From contig NZ_LVEN01000012.1 of assembly GCF_001686925.1 (NCBI RefSeq), positions 1 through 64,000 on the forward strand: DNA of 64,000 bases. The letters run 5' to 3'. Below, piece by piece: positions 7,613-14,998 of this stretch (its first letter is position 1; every line of letters starts with the position of its first letter). The notes beneath the pieces were generated by a model. It was not told the origin of the DNA, ran no database searches, and saw nothing but the letters and a program-made list of their open reading frames with translations. The stretch comes from Flavobacterium piscis (GTDB taxonomy: Bacteria; Bacteroidota; Bacteroidia; Flavobacteriales; Flavobacteriaceae). The position numbers were made by a program, and so were the translations under genes.

Positions 7613-8185
7613 TTATGAATTATATAATCTACTTAGGGTTTCTCTTGAAACTCCCAGATAAGCCGCAATTAAATGCTTAGGAACTAAATTATAAAGTTGT
7701 GGATATAATGCCAGAAGTTCTTCGTAACGGGTTTTGACATTGTTATTCATAAAAGATAAAAGTCGTTTTTGCGAAGCGATATATCCTTTGTTGGTTCTCC
7801 AACGGAAAAAATGTTCGATTTGATGAAATTCAGCACACAATTTTTCGCGGTCGCTGTTGGAAAGGCAAAGCAATTCTACATCAGAGATACAATCTACATT
7901 TATGGTTGCGGGGGTTTGATTGTATAAAGCACTATAATCTGATGTCCACCAGGTGGGCATGGCGAATTGCAGAATGTACATTTTGATTTCATCATTGATA
8001 AAAAAAGCTTTCAAACAACCTGAAATTACAAAATATTCGCAATCAACTTTGTCTCCGGCACTAATAATAGTTTGTCCTTTTTTGAATGATAACGGTTTAA
8101 AATGCGAAAAGAAATAATCGAATTCTTCGTCTGTTAGCGAAGCGGTTTTGGCAATGTGTTGTTGGAGGATTTCTTTGGATTCCAT
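7613..8185 (-). CDS. Crp/Fnr family transcriptional regulator
   Basis: A 190-residue regulator with an N-terminal cyclic-nucleotide-binding-like jelly roll (about 20-125; GQTIISAGDKVDCEYFVISG) and a short C-terminal winged helix (HLIAAYLGVSRETLSRL, about 169-185). There is no N-terminal cysteine cluster, so it is not an oxygen-sensing Fe-S FNR. The canonical cAMP phosphate-binding RE..R is not evident either, so the ligand is open. Bacteroidetes encode many such one-component regulators for stress or electrophile response. Its likely target is the operon starting at 7178, where a GTGA-N6-TCAC site is found. Its own promoter shows TACCTTTG at 8212-8219. Confidence 0.87.
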   Translation of the reverse strand: MESKEILQQHIAKTASLTDEEFDYFFSHFKPLSFKKGQTIISAGDKVDCEYFVISGCLKAFFINDEIKMYILQFAMPTWWTSDYSALYNQTPATINVDCISDVELLCLSNSDREKLCAEFHQIEHFFRWRTNKGYIASQKRLLSFMNNNVKTRYEELLALYPQLYNLVPKHLIAAYLGVSRETLSRLYNS

Positions 8186-8211
8186 AAAAAAGTGGCAAAG
8201 GTTCTGAGTGA

Positions 8212-8219
8212 CAAAGGTA
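8212..8219 (-). promoter_or_regulatory. -7 element of the Crp/Fnr gene
   Basis: TACCTTTG on the minus strand fits TAnnTTTG and lies 27 bp before the start codon. No clear -33 TTTG is visible at the expected distance. Confidence 0.5.
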
Positions 8220-8310
8220 CAAAGGATTTTCTTTAAAGTTGCTAAGGTTCTGAGGTACTAAGGTTCTGAGTTTTTTTTCTTTTAAAATCAGAGTCGTCTA
8301 TAATTTCTAA

Positions 8311-8407
8311 TGAAAACGGATGCCTAGCCCTGATTGAAGTGGAAATCCTTTTTATTTTTTTCTTTAGAAAATAAAAAGATTGAAACGGAAAGCAGGAAAT
8401 AGCTCCT
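8311..8407 (+). ncRNA. Candidate structured RNA element, copy 1
   Basis: First of three copies in the window (others at 13899-13991 and 38986-39090, minus strand). The shared layout is GAAAACG...., then AGCCCTGAT(T/A)GAAG, then GGAAATCCTTTT, a variable hairpin, AAAAGATTG, a purine-rich GGAAAGCAGGAA-like segment, and AGCTCCT. Constant flanks around a hairpin that differs in sequence but keeps pairing indicate selection on an RNA fold. It resembles conserved intergenic RNA-like elements known from Flavobacteria; I cannot assign it to a named family with certainty. Confidence 0.55.
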
Positions 8408-8485
8408 AATAAAATTAGTTGCTAAAGCGCTAAGATACTGAGATACTAAGGTTTTTTTAAAGATGATTATCTTTTTGTTTTAAAT

Positions 8486-8526
8486 AAAAACAGGAACGAG
8501 TAGTATTAAATATCGTTCCTGTTTTT
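8486..8526. terminator. Bidirectional terminator hairpin
   Basis: A 14-bp perfect stem (8486-8499 with 8513-8526, core CAGGAACGA facing TCGTTCCTG) and a 13-nt loop, with A/T runs on both flanks. It lies 22 bp beyond the stop codon of the large lipoprotein gene on the minus strand. Confidence 0.8.
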
Positions 8527-8548
8527 TTATTAGTAGCTTTTAGCAAAA

Positions 8549-11008
8549 TTATCTTCTGCCTCTAAATCCGCCTCCGCCTCTTAAATTACCATCGCCTAGA
8601 CGGTTTCCTTCTCTTTGGAAATTTTGAAAATTACGGGTTTGCGATTCTCCACGATCTCTGGATAATGCTGAGCGATCGAGATCATTTGTAATATCAGAAC
8701 GACCTGGTTCTCCCAGTGGTTTTTCTCGTTGGCCCAGAGTTTGATTGGCCTTTGGAAAATTATCATGCTGGACCCCATCGCCTAAACGATTTCCACCGCC
8801 CAGATTTTGGTCTTGTTTAGGTAAATTTTTATTTTGAATTCTATCACCGGCTCGCGTTGCTCCGCCAATATTCTCATTCGGTTTATTGCGCTCTGTGGCT
8901 GAACCCGGATTTTTTGATGAACCAAGTTTTCCGGCTTGTGTCCAGCCTCCGTTGCCATTGTTATAGTGACTCCAGTTTCCGTTAGCGTCTTTTTTATAGA
9001 CATGTCCGTCGTGTCCGGCATATACATTATTGTTGGTATGAATGGTTGTTCCTCCTCCTCTATGATGCGTAATTACGCCTTTTTGACCTCCCGAAGTTTC
9101 GTAACCAATTGCAGTACCACGCCTTGTAGTAACATGTCCGGATTCTACCCACTGACGCCCATTTGTGGCAGCAGAATGTCCCCATTGTGCATAGGCATTA
9201 TGCCCCTGATTGGTTCTGGCGTAATTTCCTGTCCAGGGATTATAGGTACTTGCTGCTGTACGACCTCCGTACCAGCCTTGTACACTTGCCGAACGTCCAT
9301 ATCTTCCTGTTGCAGGATTGTACCATGCCGAAGTTCCTGCCGCACCATAAGGTCCGTATACGCTTCTTCCGGCAGCCCAGCCACCTGTCCAGGGATTGTA
9401 GACTGCACCGCCTCCATACGTATAAGGCCAAGGACGATAAATTGGGTATAAACCTCCGTAATATACATATGGCGGATAGTAATATCCTGTACCATAAGTT
9501 AATATAGCACCTACTGTAGCTCCAATAATAAAAGCGCCCAAATAACCGGCTGTTGTGCTGCTTTCTACCGTGGTATCGGTTGTTGTTTGGGTAACATAGG
9601 TGACATTATAAACAGGTGAACTTGGCGGAATGGTATAAATTTCTTTAGGAACAGAATCTGCTGTTTTCCAAGGCCCGTTTGGGCTTGTCGACATGAACCA
9701 AACTGCCTGAAAACACAAATAATACAAATCGCCTACTTTTATGACCTTATCCTGAGTATTGCTCGCATATTGCATTTTGGTACCTTCGATAGGTTTAAAC
9801 TGAGGTGTTCCGTCGTAGGTTACTTTGGCTTTTGCTTCGGCATCTGCTTTGTTTATAATGGCTGTTGTAGGAACCTGAGCCAGCATTACGGCATCTTTGG
9901 CTTCCTGCGTTCCCGGTACAGATGCTAATACGTTGGCCCTTGGCGAATCTTTAGGAATTTTGGCAAAATCAGCCGGCAGGTTATTTCCGCCATATGTCCA
10001 CGGCCCAGTTAGTGCTGCAGACTTAAACCATCTTCCGGATAACAAAACATAATATTGTCCGTCGCCTTCGTTGGCAAAAATATCATTTTCGGTATTGTCG
10101 ATGTATAAAAGTTTGGTTCCGTCTATTTTAATAAATTTTGGGGTTCCGTTTATGGCAATTAATTCTGCCGGTTTGCTACTGTAGAAAATCTGTGGGGCGG
10201 TACCTCCAGATGAAGCGGGAATCATTTTTTTTACATCATCAAAATTTTGACCTGACGGAAGATTACTTAAACCGGAAGGCAGTTGTGTGGTTTTTACCCA
10301 TTTTCCGTCGAGAGTTTTCGAAGTAACCCAAACATTATCTGCCAGCAAAAAATAGTCTTTTGTTGTTTTATCAAAAAACAAATCCCAATTGGTATTGACT
10401 ACGTATTGAATATCTGTTTTTTCTACCGGTACTAAAACCGGCTCTCCTTGTACAATAAGCAAAACTGCCGGATTTGTACTGTAAAAAATAACGGGCGGAT
10501 CGTTCTTGCCTGCAATGCCTTTTGAAGGGCTTTTGGTCTGGTTTAAATCTGCCAGAATACGATCTACCGAAATAGGATCACCTCCTTTAGGCAATGTTTC
10601 TTTGAAAAGTTTTTCCATTTCTGGAACTTTTTTTTCATCAAGTGCCGGAAATCGCACATCGGTTACCTGAACATTTTTAAATAATACGTTGCGGTTATTT
10701 TTGTCGACTAATGTCTCTGCCTTCACAGAAGCTACACCCAGTACTTGTTTGCCGTCTTTTGGAGTCAGTGAAAAGGCAAGTCTTGCCGTAATTTCTTTAT
10801 AGTCTTTCCAATCGTCGACCTGTGGCTGGTAATAAACCAGTTTTGTGCCATTGTTTGCTGTTTCACGCGGCCACCCATCATCTGTAATTGAATCAGAAAC
10901 AGCGGATTGAACTGTTTTTGAAGCTGCCTGATTCTTATCCTTATCTTTCTTGCATGAGAAAAAAATTGAACTAATACAAAGTACAATTATTAGAAAAGCC
11001 TTTTTCAT
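8549..11008 (-). CDS. Large lipoprotein with triple repeat and Gly/Tyr/Trp-rich tail
   Basis: An 819-residue protein with a lipobox (FFSC, C19), so it should be a surface or periplasmic lipoprotein. Residues about 165-470 hold three related modules, each with a Tyr-rich strand (IFYS-like), a segment such as IDNTENDIFANEGDGQYYVL, a WF or WV strand, a GPW or GKW turn and a closing IP. A hydrophobic glycine-rich stretch (AGYLGAFIIGATVGAIL) follows. The tail is low-complexity and aromatic (PWTGGW, YNPATGRYG and related words), ends in two 22-residue LGGGNRLGDG-type repeats, and finishes FRGRR. I do not recognise a named enzymatic domain. Similar proteins have been labelled carbohydrate-binding, but that is weak. 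A cell-envelope structural or adhesive role is possible. Confidence 0.8.
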   Translation of the reverse strand: MKKAFLIIVLCISSIFFSCKKDKDKNQAASKTVQSAVSDSITDDGWPRETANNGTKLVYYQPQVDDWKDYKEITARLAFSLTPKDGKQVLGVASVKAETLVDKNNRNVLFKNVQVTDVRFPALDEKKVPEMEKLFKETLPKGGDPISVDRILADLNQTKSPSKGIAGKNDPPVIFYSTNPAVLLIVQGEPVLVPVEKTDIQYVVNTNWDLFFDKTTKDYFLLADNVWVTSKTLDGKWVKTTQLPSGLSNLPSGQNFDDVKKMIPASSGGTAPQIFYSSKPAELIAINGTPKFIKIDGTKLLYIDNTENDIFANEGDGQYYVLLSGRWFKSAALTGPWTYGGNNLPADFAKIPKDSPRANVLASVPGTQEAKDAVMLAQVPTTAIINKADAEAKAKVTYDGTPQFKPIEGTKMQYASNTQDKVIKVGDLYYLCFQAVWFMSTSPNGPWKTADSVPKEIYTIPPSSPVYNVTYVTQTTTDTTVESSTTAGYLGAFIIGATVGAILTYGTGYYYPPYVYYGGLYPIYRPWPYTYGGGAVYNPWTGGWAAGRSVYGPYGAAGTSAWYNPATGRYGRSASVQGWYGGRTAASTYNPWTGNYARTNQGHNAYAQWGHSAATNGRQWVESGHVTTRRGTAIGYETSGGQKGVITHHRGGGTTIHTNNNVYAGHDGHVYKKDANGNWSHYNNGNGGWTQAGKLGSSKNPGSATERNKPNENIGGATRAGDRIQNKNLPKQDQNLGGGNRLGDGVQHDNFPKANQTLGQREKPLGEPGRSDITNDLDRSALSRDRGESQTRNFQNFQREGNRLGDGNLRGGGGFRGRR

Positions 11009-11208
11009 AAATTAAAAAATTTAAATTACTATTTATTGAAAAATCATTTTTATATATCCCTTAAAAATTGTGATGTATAAAATTAAGTTTACGGACAATA
11101 TAAATCTAATAATCAGGCTTTTCCTTTGTTTCAAATTGTAACTTGAAACCAAAAAAGGTAATAAAATTTTAAATTTCAAAAAATAAATTCCAAACTCCAA
11201 TTAGAAAT

Positions 11209-11267
11209 CCCTTTGAATTCGCTCAGAATTACAAAAAAAAAAACTTTGTCCCGATAACTATCGGGAC
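11209..11267. repeat. CCCGATA palindrome and repeat remnant
   Basis: The palindrome GTCCCGATA (11248-11256) faces TATCGGGAC (11259-11267) with a 2-nt loop, and a GAATTCGCTCAGAATTAC remnant precedes it. The stretch 11009-11321 has no gene. Its other content is the AT-rich upstream region of the lipoprotein gene. Confidence 0.65.
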
Positions 11268-11321
11268 AGTTTCTTTCTAAAAATTTTTGTGCCTTTGCCT
11301 CTCTAATCTTTTGAACCTTTC

Positions 11322-12065
11322 TTAAGCTAAAACCATCCCGCCATCCATAATAAAATCGGCTCCGGTAATGAATTTTGCTGCATCGCTGCTTAGATATGCC
11401 ACCATTTTGGCAACATCTTCTGAGGCTCCCATTTGTTTTAACGGAACTTTTTCGATCACAACATCCATAATTGATTTTACGGTTGTTTTATCCAGCCCGA
11501 CTTTGTTCATCACCTCCGTTTCTGTTGGACCGGGACTAACGGAATTTACCCTGATTTTTCTTGGCGCCAATTCTAAAGCTGCTGATTTCATAACCGAATT
11601 CACAGCGGTTTTGCTCGAAGAATAAATCGATGATCCCGGACCTGGCATACTAGCTGTATTCGAAGAAAGAAATACAACCGATGCATTGTCATTAAGGATT
11701 GGAATAAATCTGCTTAAGGTAAAATACGCTCCTTTGAAGTTGACATTGATAATACTGTCGAATAAGGTTTCTGTAGCTTGTTCTATATTTCCTAATCCTG
11801 CAATTCCGGCATTGATAAAAAGAATATCCACTTGTCCGAAATCTTCTTTTACTTTTGATGCCAGTTTTTCAATATCCAAAATATTGGATTGATCCGCAAC
11901 AATAGCGGTTACTCCCAAATCTAAAGCTGCTTTTTCGATTGCTTCTTTTCTTCTTCCTGTAATGATTACCGTTGCGCCCTGTTCTTTTAATTGTTTGGCT
12001 GTTGCGTAACCTATACCGCTGTTTCCGCCTGTAATTACGGCTACTTTATTTTTAAAATCGTCCAT
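11322..12065 (-). CDS. SDR family oxidoreductase
   Basis: A 247-residue classical SDR with all key elements: TGGNSGIG (12-19) for NAD(P) binding, NAG (85-87), catalytic S134/S135 region (LSS), Y148 and K152 in YSSSK, and the C-terminal FIMDGGM. The R38-R39 pair after the second beta strand (TGRRK) suggests a preference for NADP(H). The substrate is unknown. It is divergently transcribed from the HxlR-type regulator at 12384, a common arrangement in which HxlR proteins control a neighbouring oxidoreductase. A -7 box TAAATTTG lies at 12092-12099 on the minus strand. Confidence 0.87.
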   Translation of the reverse strand: MDDFKNKVAVITGGNSGIGYATAKQLKEQGATVIITGRRKEAIEKAALDLGVTAIVADQSNILDIEKLASKVKEDFGQVDILFINAGIAGLGNIEQATETLFDSIINVNFKGAYFTLSRFIPILNDNASVVFLSSNTASMPGPGSSIYSSSKTAVNSVMKSAALELAPRKIRVNSVSPGPTETEVMNKVGLDKTTVKSIMDVVIEKVPLKQMGASEDVAKMVAYLSSDAAKFITGADFIMDGGMVLA

Positions 12066-12091
12066 TTTTTTATTTGTTTAAATTAATGGTA

Positions 12092-12099
12092 CAAATTTA
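12092..12099 (-). promoter_or_regulatory. -7 element of the SDR gene
   Basis: TAAATTTG on the minus strand is a perfect TAnnTTTG match 27 bp before the start codon at 12065. The -33 position is not conserved, consistent with regulation from the adjoining repeat region. Confidence 0.5.
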
Positions 12100-12168
12100 A
12101 AGGGGAAAACATATTGCTTTTTCAGTGGTATCATGGAGTATACCTAGATGTGTTTTTTATCTTTTTCC

Positions 12169-12345
12169 CACCATATAAGTGATATAAGTTCATTTAAATT
12201 TGGAACGTTAAAAAAGTAATTGCTTATAATTTCTTATATCATTTATATTGTTTAAAACCATTCAAATTCACACTTTCTTACATTACTTATATGGTTTAAA
12301 AACAATCCACGATTCTCTTATAATTTCTTATATCACTTATATGGT
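12169..12345. repeat. Four imperfect TTATATCACTTATATGG repeats between SDR and HxlR genes
   Basis: Three direct copies of the word TTTCTTATATCAYTTATATGG begin near 12230, 12274 and 12324, spaced 44-50 bp. A fourth, inverted copy (CACCATATAAGTGATATAAG, 12169-12188) lies nearest the SDR promoter. The last copy ends about 40 bp before the HxlR start codon. They may be operators or a local repeat array. Confidence 0.6.
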
Positions 12346-12383
12346 GAAAAAAAATGTTTTTATATATTCGTCTAAAAATTGTT

Positions 12384-12725
12384 ATGGAAAGAAATCAGAA
12401 AGAAGAAGTTCAGGCGCTTCAGGATACTATATATGTTTTGGGAGGGAAATGGAAATTGCCTATCATCAATGCGATCTGTAACGGAAACCATCGATTTAAA
12501 GAAATTCAGCAAAGTATTCCGGGAATTACTTCAAGAATGCTTTCGAAAGAATTGAAGGATATGGAACTGAATAATCTCGTAAAAAGAACTGAAGACCGTG
12601 ATGCAAAAGTGGCTATTCTTTATGAATCAACACCTTATTGCCAATCCTTTGGCCCTATTATAACCGAAATGATCAATTGGGGAATAGCGCATAGGAAACA
12701 CATTAAAAATAAAGTTGAAAAATAA
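12384..12725 (+). CDS. HxlR family transcriptional regulator
   Basis: A 113-residue winged-helix regulator of the HxlR (MarR-like) family: GGKWKLPIINAI, the recognition region RFKEIQQSIPGITSRMLSKELKDME and the wing NNLVKRTEDRDAKVAILYE. Upstream in-frame codons exist to 12354, but the ATG at 12384 gives the usual family length and N-terminus. HxlR proteins respond to aldehydes, quinones or redox state. A family-typical N-terminal cysteine is not present; the only cysteines are in ICNGNH and YCQSF. The divergent SDR gene is the likely target, and the repeat array between the two genes is the likely binding region. Confidence 0.87.
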   Translation: MERNQKEEVQALQDTIYVLGGKWKLPIINAICNGNHRFKEIQQSIPGITSRMLSKELKDMELNNLVKRTEDRDAKVAILYESTPYCQSFGPIITEMINWGIAHRKHIKNKVEK

Positions 12726-12843
12726 ATCTAAAATTAAAATTCCAAAAAATAAATTCCAAATTCCAATTGGGAAGTCCTTCGACTTCGCTCAGGGTCACAA
12801 TAGAAAAAAACCTTTGAAACTTTGTTACTCTGAACCTTTACCC

Positions 12844-13323
12844 CTATTCCAGACTTTTTAACTGCAACGCTCTTTGTAAAAAACTCTGATGTGTTAATTT
12901 GCTTTCGGCTTCGTTAATCGCCTGGAGCAGATTGTTTTGATTATCGGCAATTTCTTTTAGAACGCTGGACATTACATCCCAAACGGGTTTCATTTTCAGG
13001 ATTAATTCCTGTCCTTTTGGGGTAAGTGATATCAATCTTTTTCGTTCGTCGACTTTGTCTTTTTTTGAACGGATTAACTTTTGTTTTTCAAGTTCTTTTA
13101 ATAAACTAATGGTCGAAGGATGTGTGTAACCAATTTCGTTTGCAATTTCGACTACACTCAAAACTTCTTTATGATGCAAAGTATACACGACAGGAAACCA
13201 TTTAGGTTCAAAGTCGATTCCGTATGATTTATAAAATAAAGCACCGTCTTTTCGCAACTGCTCACTAAGTCTTTGCAATCGTGTCGAAATGGCTAAAATC
13301 CCAGATTCATCAATTATATTCAT
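12844..13323 (-). CDS. MarR family transcriptional regulator
   Basis: A 159-residue MarR-type winged helix: VVEIANEIGYTHPSTISLLKELEKQKLI is the helix-turn-helix, and KVDERKRLISLTPKG is the wing. An in-frame extension to 13350 would overlap the upstream GNAT gene by 25 nt; the ATG at 13323 leaves a 2-nt gap and gives the normal family N-terminus (MNIIDESGILAISTRL), so it is chosen. It is co-transcribed with the acetyltransferase at 13326-13817. Such MarR-GNAT pairs are recurrent and may autoregulate, but the effector is unknown. Confidence 0.87.
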   Translation of the reverse strand: MNIIDESGILAISTRLQRLSEQLRKDGALFYKSYGIDFEPKWFPVVYTLHHKEVLSVVEIANEIGYTHPSTISLLKELEKQKLIRSKKDKVDERKRLISLTPKGQELILKMKPVWDVMSSVLKEIADNQNNLLQAINEAESKLTHQSFLQRALQLKSLE

Positions 13324-13325
13324 CG

Positions 13326-13817
13326 TTACTTTTTTAGTTTTAAATGACAAAAAACATTGTCGGCACTCATAACAGGAAACGTGTCCGGAAGCGATTCTTT
13401 TTCGATTCGTACAAAATGATTTCTTTCATAAAAACGCAAAGCAGCTTCTAAGACTGTTATGGTTCCCAAATATAAATCATCAATTTCATTTTCGCTGCAA
13501 TAATCCAGTAAAGTGTCTAATAATTTCTGGGCAATCGAAAACTCTTTTCCACGATATTGTTTCTTTACAAACATTTTTCTGATCGCAGCTTCAGAATCGT
13601 TAAATTTTATTAAAGCAATTGTTCCTACCAGTTCATCATTTACAAAAGCGCCCCAGAAATGACCTCCGCTTGTGTAATAGAAGTTTTTTATATTTAAAAG
13701 ATCAGGCTGATCCTCAATAGTAATAGGAACGTTAAATTCTTTTTGCTGAATGTTTAAAATTAAATCTACTACCTCATTTGAGAATTTGTTTTCTATGGGA
13801 ATAATTTGTGGTATCAT
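13326..13817 (-). CDS. GNAT family N-acetyltransferase
   Basis: A 163-residue GNAT-fold protein. Strand 4 (LVGTIALIKF), the acetyl-CoA binding turn KKQYRGKEFSIAQKLLDTLL (motif A) and the C-terminal ALRFYERNHFVRIEKESLP (motif B) are visible. The acceptor substrate is unknown. It is first in a two-gene unit with the MarR regulator, with 2 nt between them. The sequence shows no signal peptide, so it acts in the cytoplasm. Confidence 0.85.
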   Translation of the reverse strand: MIPQIIPIENKFSNEVVDLILNIQQKEFNVPITIEDQPDLLNIKNFYYTSGGHFWGAFVNDELVGTIALIKFNDSEAAIRKMFVKKQYRGKEFSIAQKLLDTLLDYCSENEIDDLYLGTITVLEAALRFYERNHFVRIEKESLPDTFPVMSADNVFCHLKLKK

Positions 13818-13898
13818 ATTTGTAAAATTTAAAACACAAAACTACGTAGTTAAATACATAAATAAAAATATTTGATTGAAAATTGTTTGTTTTTTTTT

Positions 13899-13991
13899 AG
13901 GAGCTAATCCCGCTATGCGTTGCAATCTTTTGTGCCGAACCCCGGCACAAAAGGATTTCCACTTCTATCGAGGCTAGGGTATTCGTTTTCA
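13899..13991 (-). ncRNA. Candidate structured RNA element, copy 2
   Basis: Read on the minus strand it has the layout of copy 1 (8311-8407): AGAAGTGGAAATCCTTTT, then a GTGCCGGGGTTCGGCAC hairpin, AAAAGATTGCAACG, and finally GCGGGATTAGCTCCT. The variable hairpin here is GC-rich while in copy 1 it is AT-rich, yet both pair fully, which supports a folded RNA. Confidence 0.55.
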
Positions 13992-14014
13992 TAATTATAT
14001 TTTTCTTTTAGTTT

Positions 14015-14112
14015 GTCGTTTCGACGAAGGAGAAATCCTCACGAGAAGGTCGACAAAGATTGGATCTAAGTTGCGGAGTTACTTGCGAAGATTTCTCCTT
14101 CGTCGAAATGAC
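14015..14112. mobile_element. MITE-like inverted-repeat element (about 100 bp family)
   Basis: The ends GTCGTTTCGACGAAGGAG and its complement CTCCTTCGTCGAAATGAC pair over 23 bp with one mismatch. The interior carries CGACAAAGATTG. Related copies lie at 7449, 22648, 26463, 41575 and 47482, with partial ones at 3918, 30756 and 44098. There is no ORF inside, so any movement would need a transposase in trans. An open frame through it upstream of the TetR gene is not real. Confidence 0.65.
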
Positions 14113-14236
14113 AGACAGAACGGTAACTTTATATATTTCAAAACATTTTAAACAAAAAAAACTTTGTGACTTAGCGACTTTGTGGCAACTTTCAAGTCAG
14201 GTAAAATGTGAAACTTATCACAAAAAAGTAAAAAGA

Positions 14237-14268
14237 TTTGCAGATATGACCAATCGGTCATATATTTG
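14237..14268 (+). promoter_or_regulatory. tetR promoter with overlapping palindromic operator
   Basis: -33 TTTG (14237-14240), a 20-bp spacer and -7 TATATTTG (14261-14268) match the Bacteroidetes consensus exactly. The spacer holds the operator ATATGACCAATCGGTCATAT (14244-14263), a palindrome except for its centre. The same TGACCnATCnGTCA core occurs before the next gene at 14897-14910, so the TetR protein likely represses itself. Confidence 0.78.
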
Positions 14269-14278
14269 TACTCGTAAA

Positions 14279-14878
14279 ATGAAAACTATCATGACAAAGG
14301 GAGAAGAAACCAGACAATTCATTATAGAAAAAGCAGCACCAATTTTTAATACAAAAGGGATTGCCGCTACTTCTATGAGCGATATTATGGAAGCAACGAA
14401 ATTGTCTAAAGGAAGCATGTATGTGCACTTTGAAAATAAAGATGTACTGGCCTGCGCCGCGGTAGATCATAATATGAAAGTACTGGGCGATAAACTGGTA
14501 TCTGAAATTACTAAAAGTAAAACAGCCAAAGAAGAGCTTTTTACTTATATCGATTTTTTCAGTAATGCCGTAAATCCTCCACTTACCGGTGGTTGTCCGT
14601 TACTGAATTTTGGTACCGAGGCTGACGACACCAACCCTATCGTAAAAGAGAAAATCAATAAAGGCTGTAACGCTAATCAGCAGTTATTGACCAATAGTGT
14701 CAACAAAGGAATTGCCAACGGAGAATTTAACCCGGAGTGGAATGCTGAAGAGTTTGCCATCGTTATGTTAGCCATGATGGAAGGCGGTCATCTTATTGCG
14801 AGAATGGCGGGTAATAATGATAAAATGAAAGTCATAGCTAAAACATTAAAAAAAATTATAGAGGAAAACACACTCTAA
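14279..14878 (+). CDS. TetR/AcrR family transcriptional repressor
   Basis: A 199-residue TetR-type protein. The N-terminal three-helix DNA-binding domain spans about 8-60 (TRQFIIEKAAPIFNTKG, then SMSDIMEATKLSKGSMYVHF), and the ligand-binding domain follows. The reading frame is open further upstream, but the promoter at 14237-14268 excludes earlier starts. ATG 14279 would leave only about 6 nt of leader, so ATG 14291 (MTKGEETRQ) is an equally good start. The downstream SDR gene has a matching operator and is the probable target. Two cysteines near the ligand domain (CAAVDH, GGCPLLNF) could sense an electrophile, which is speculation. Confidence 0.88.
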   Translation: MKTIMTKGEETRQFIIEKAAPIFNTKGIAATSMSDIMEATKLSKGSMYVHFENKDVLACAAVDHNMKVLGDKLVSEITKSKTAKEELFTYIDFFSNAVNPPLTGGCPLLNFGTEADDTNPIVKEKINKGCNANQQLLTNSVNKGIANGEFNPEWNAEEFAIVMLAMMEGGHLIARMAGNNDKMKVIAKTLKKIIEENTL

Positions 14879-14896
14879 TTTTTTTTGCTAAAAAAG

Positions 14897-14910
14897 TGAC
14901 CGATCAGTCA
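14897..14910 (+). promoter_or_regulatory. Second TetR operator, upstream of the SDR gene
   Basis: TGACCGATCAGTCA matches the core TGACCAATCGGTCA of the tetR promoter at 12 of 14 positions. A possible -33 TTTG sits 10 bp before it (14884-14887); the -7 is poor. It lies 89 bp before the SDR start. Confidence 0.7.
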
Positions 14911-14998
14911 TTTTTAATTACAGTATCAAAAATCAATTACAATTACAATAGCAAAATCAATAATTAATAATAACATCAATAATTTAAAAACAAATACA

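Noticed and set aside
7342..7680. 112-codon frame before the Crp/Fnr gene
   Set aside because: It crosses a MITE-like copy and the antisense end of the regulator gene.
8936..9507. Long frames antisense to the large lipoprotein gene
   Set aside because: They are shadows of a Gly/Tyr/Trp-rich coding sequence that lacks stop codons on the other strand.
12248..12481. 77-codon frame overlapping the HxlR gene
   Set aside because: It reads through the repeat array and then the HxlR gene in a wrong frame.
14060..14278. N-terminal extension of the TetR gene
   Set aside because: The extension covers a MITE-like element and the promoter with operator, so it cannot be translated from that transcript.
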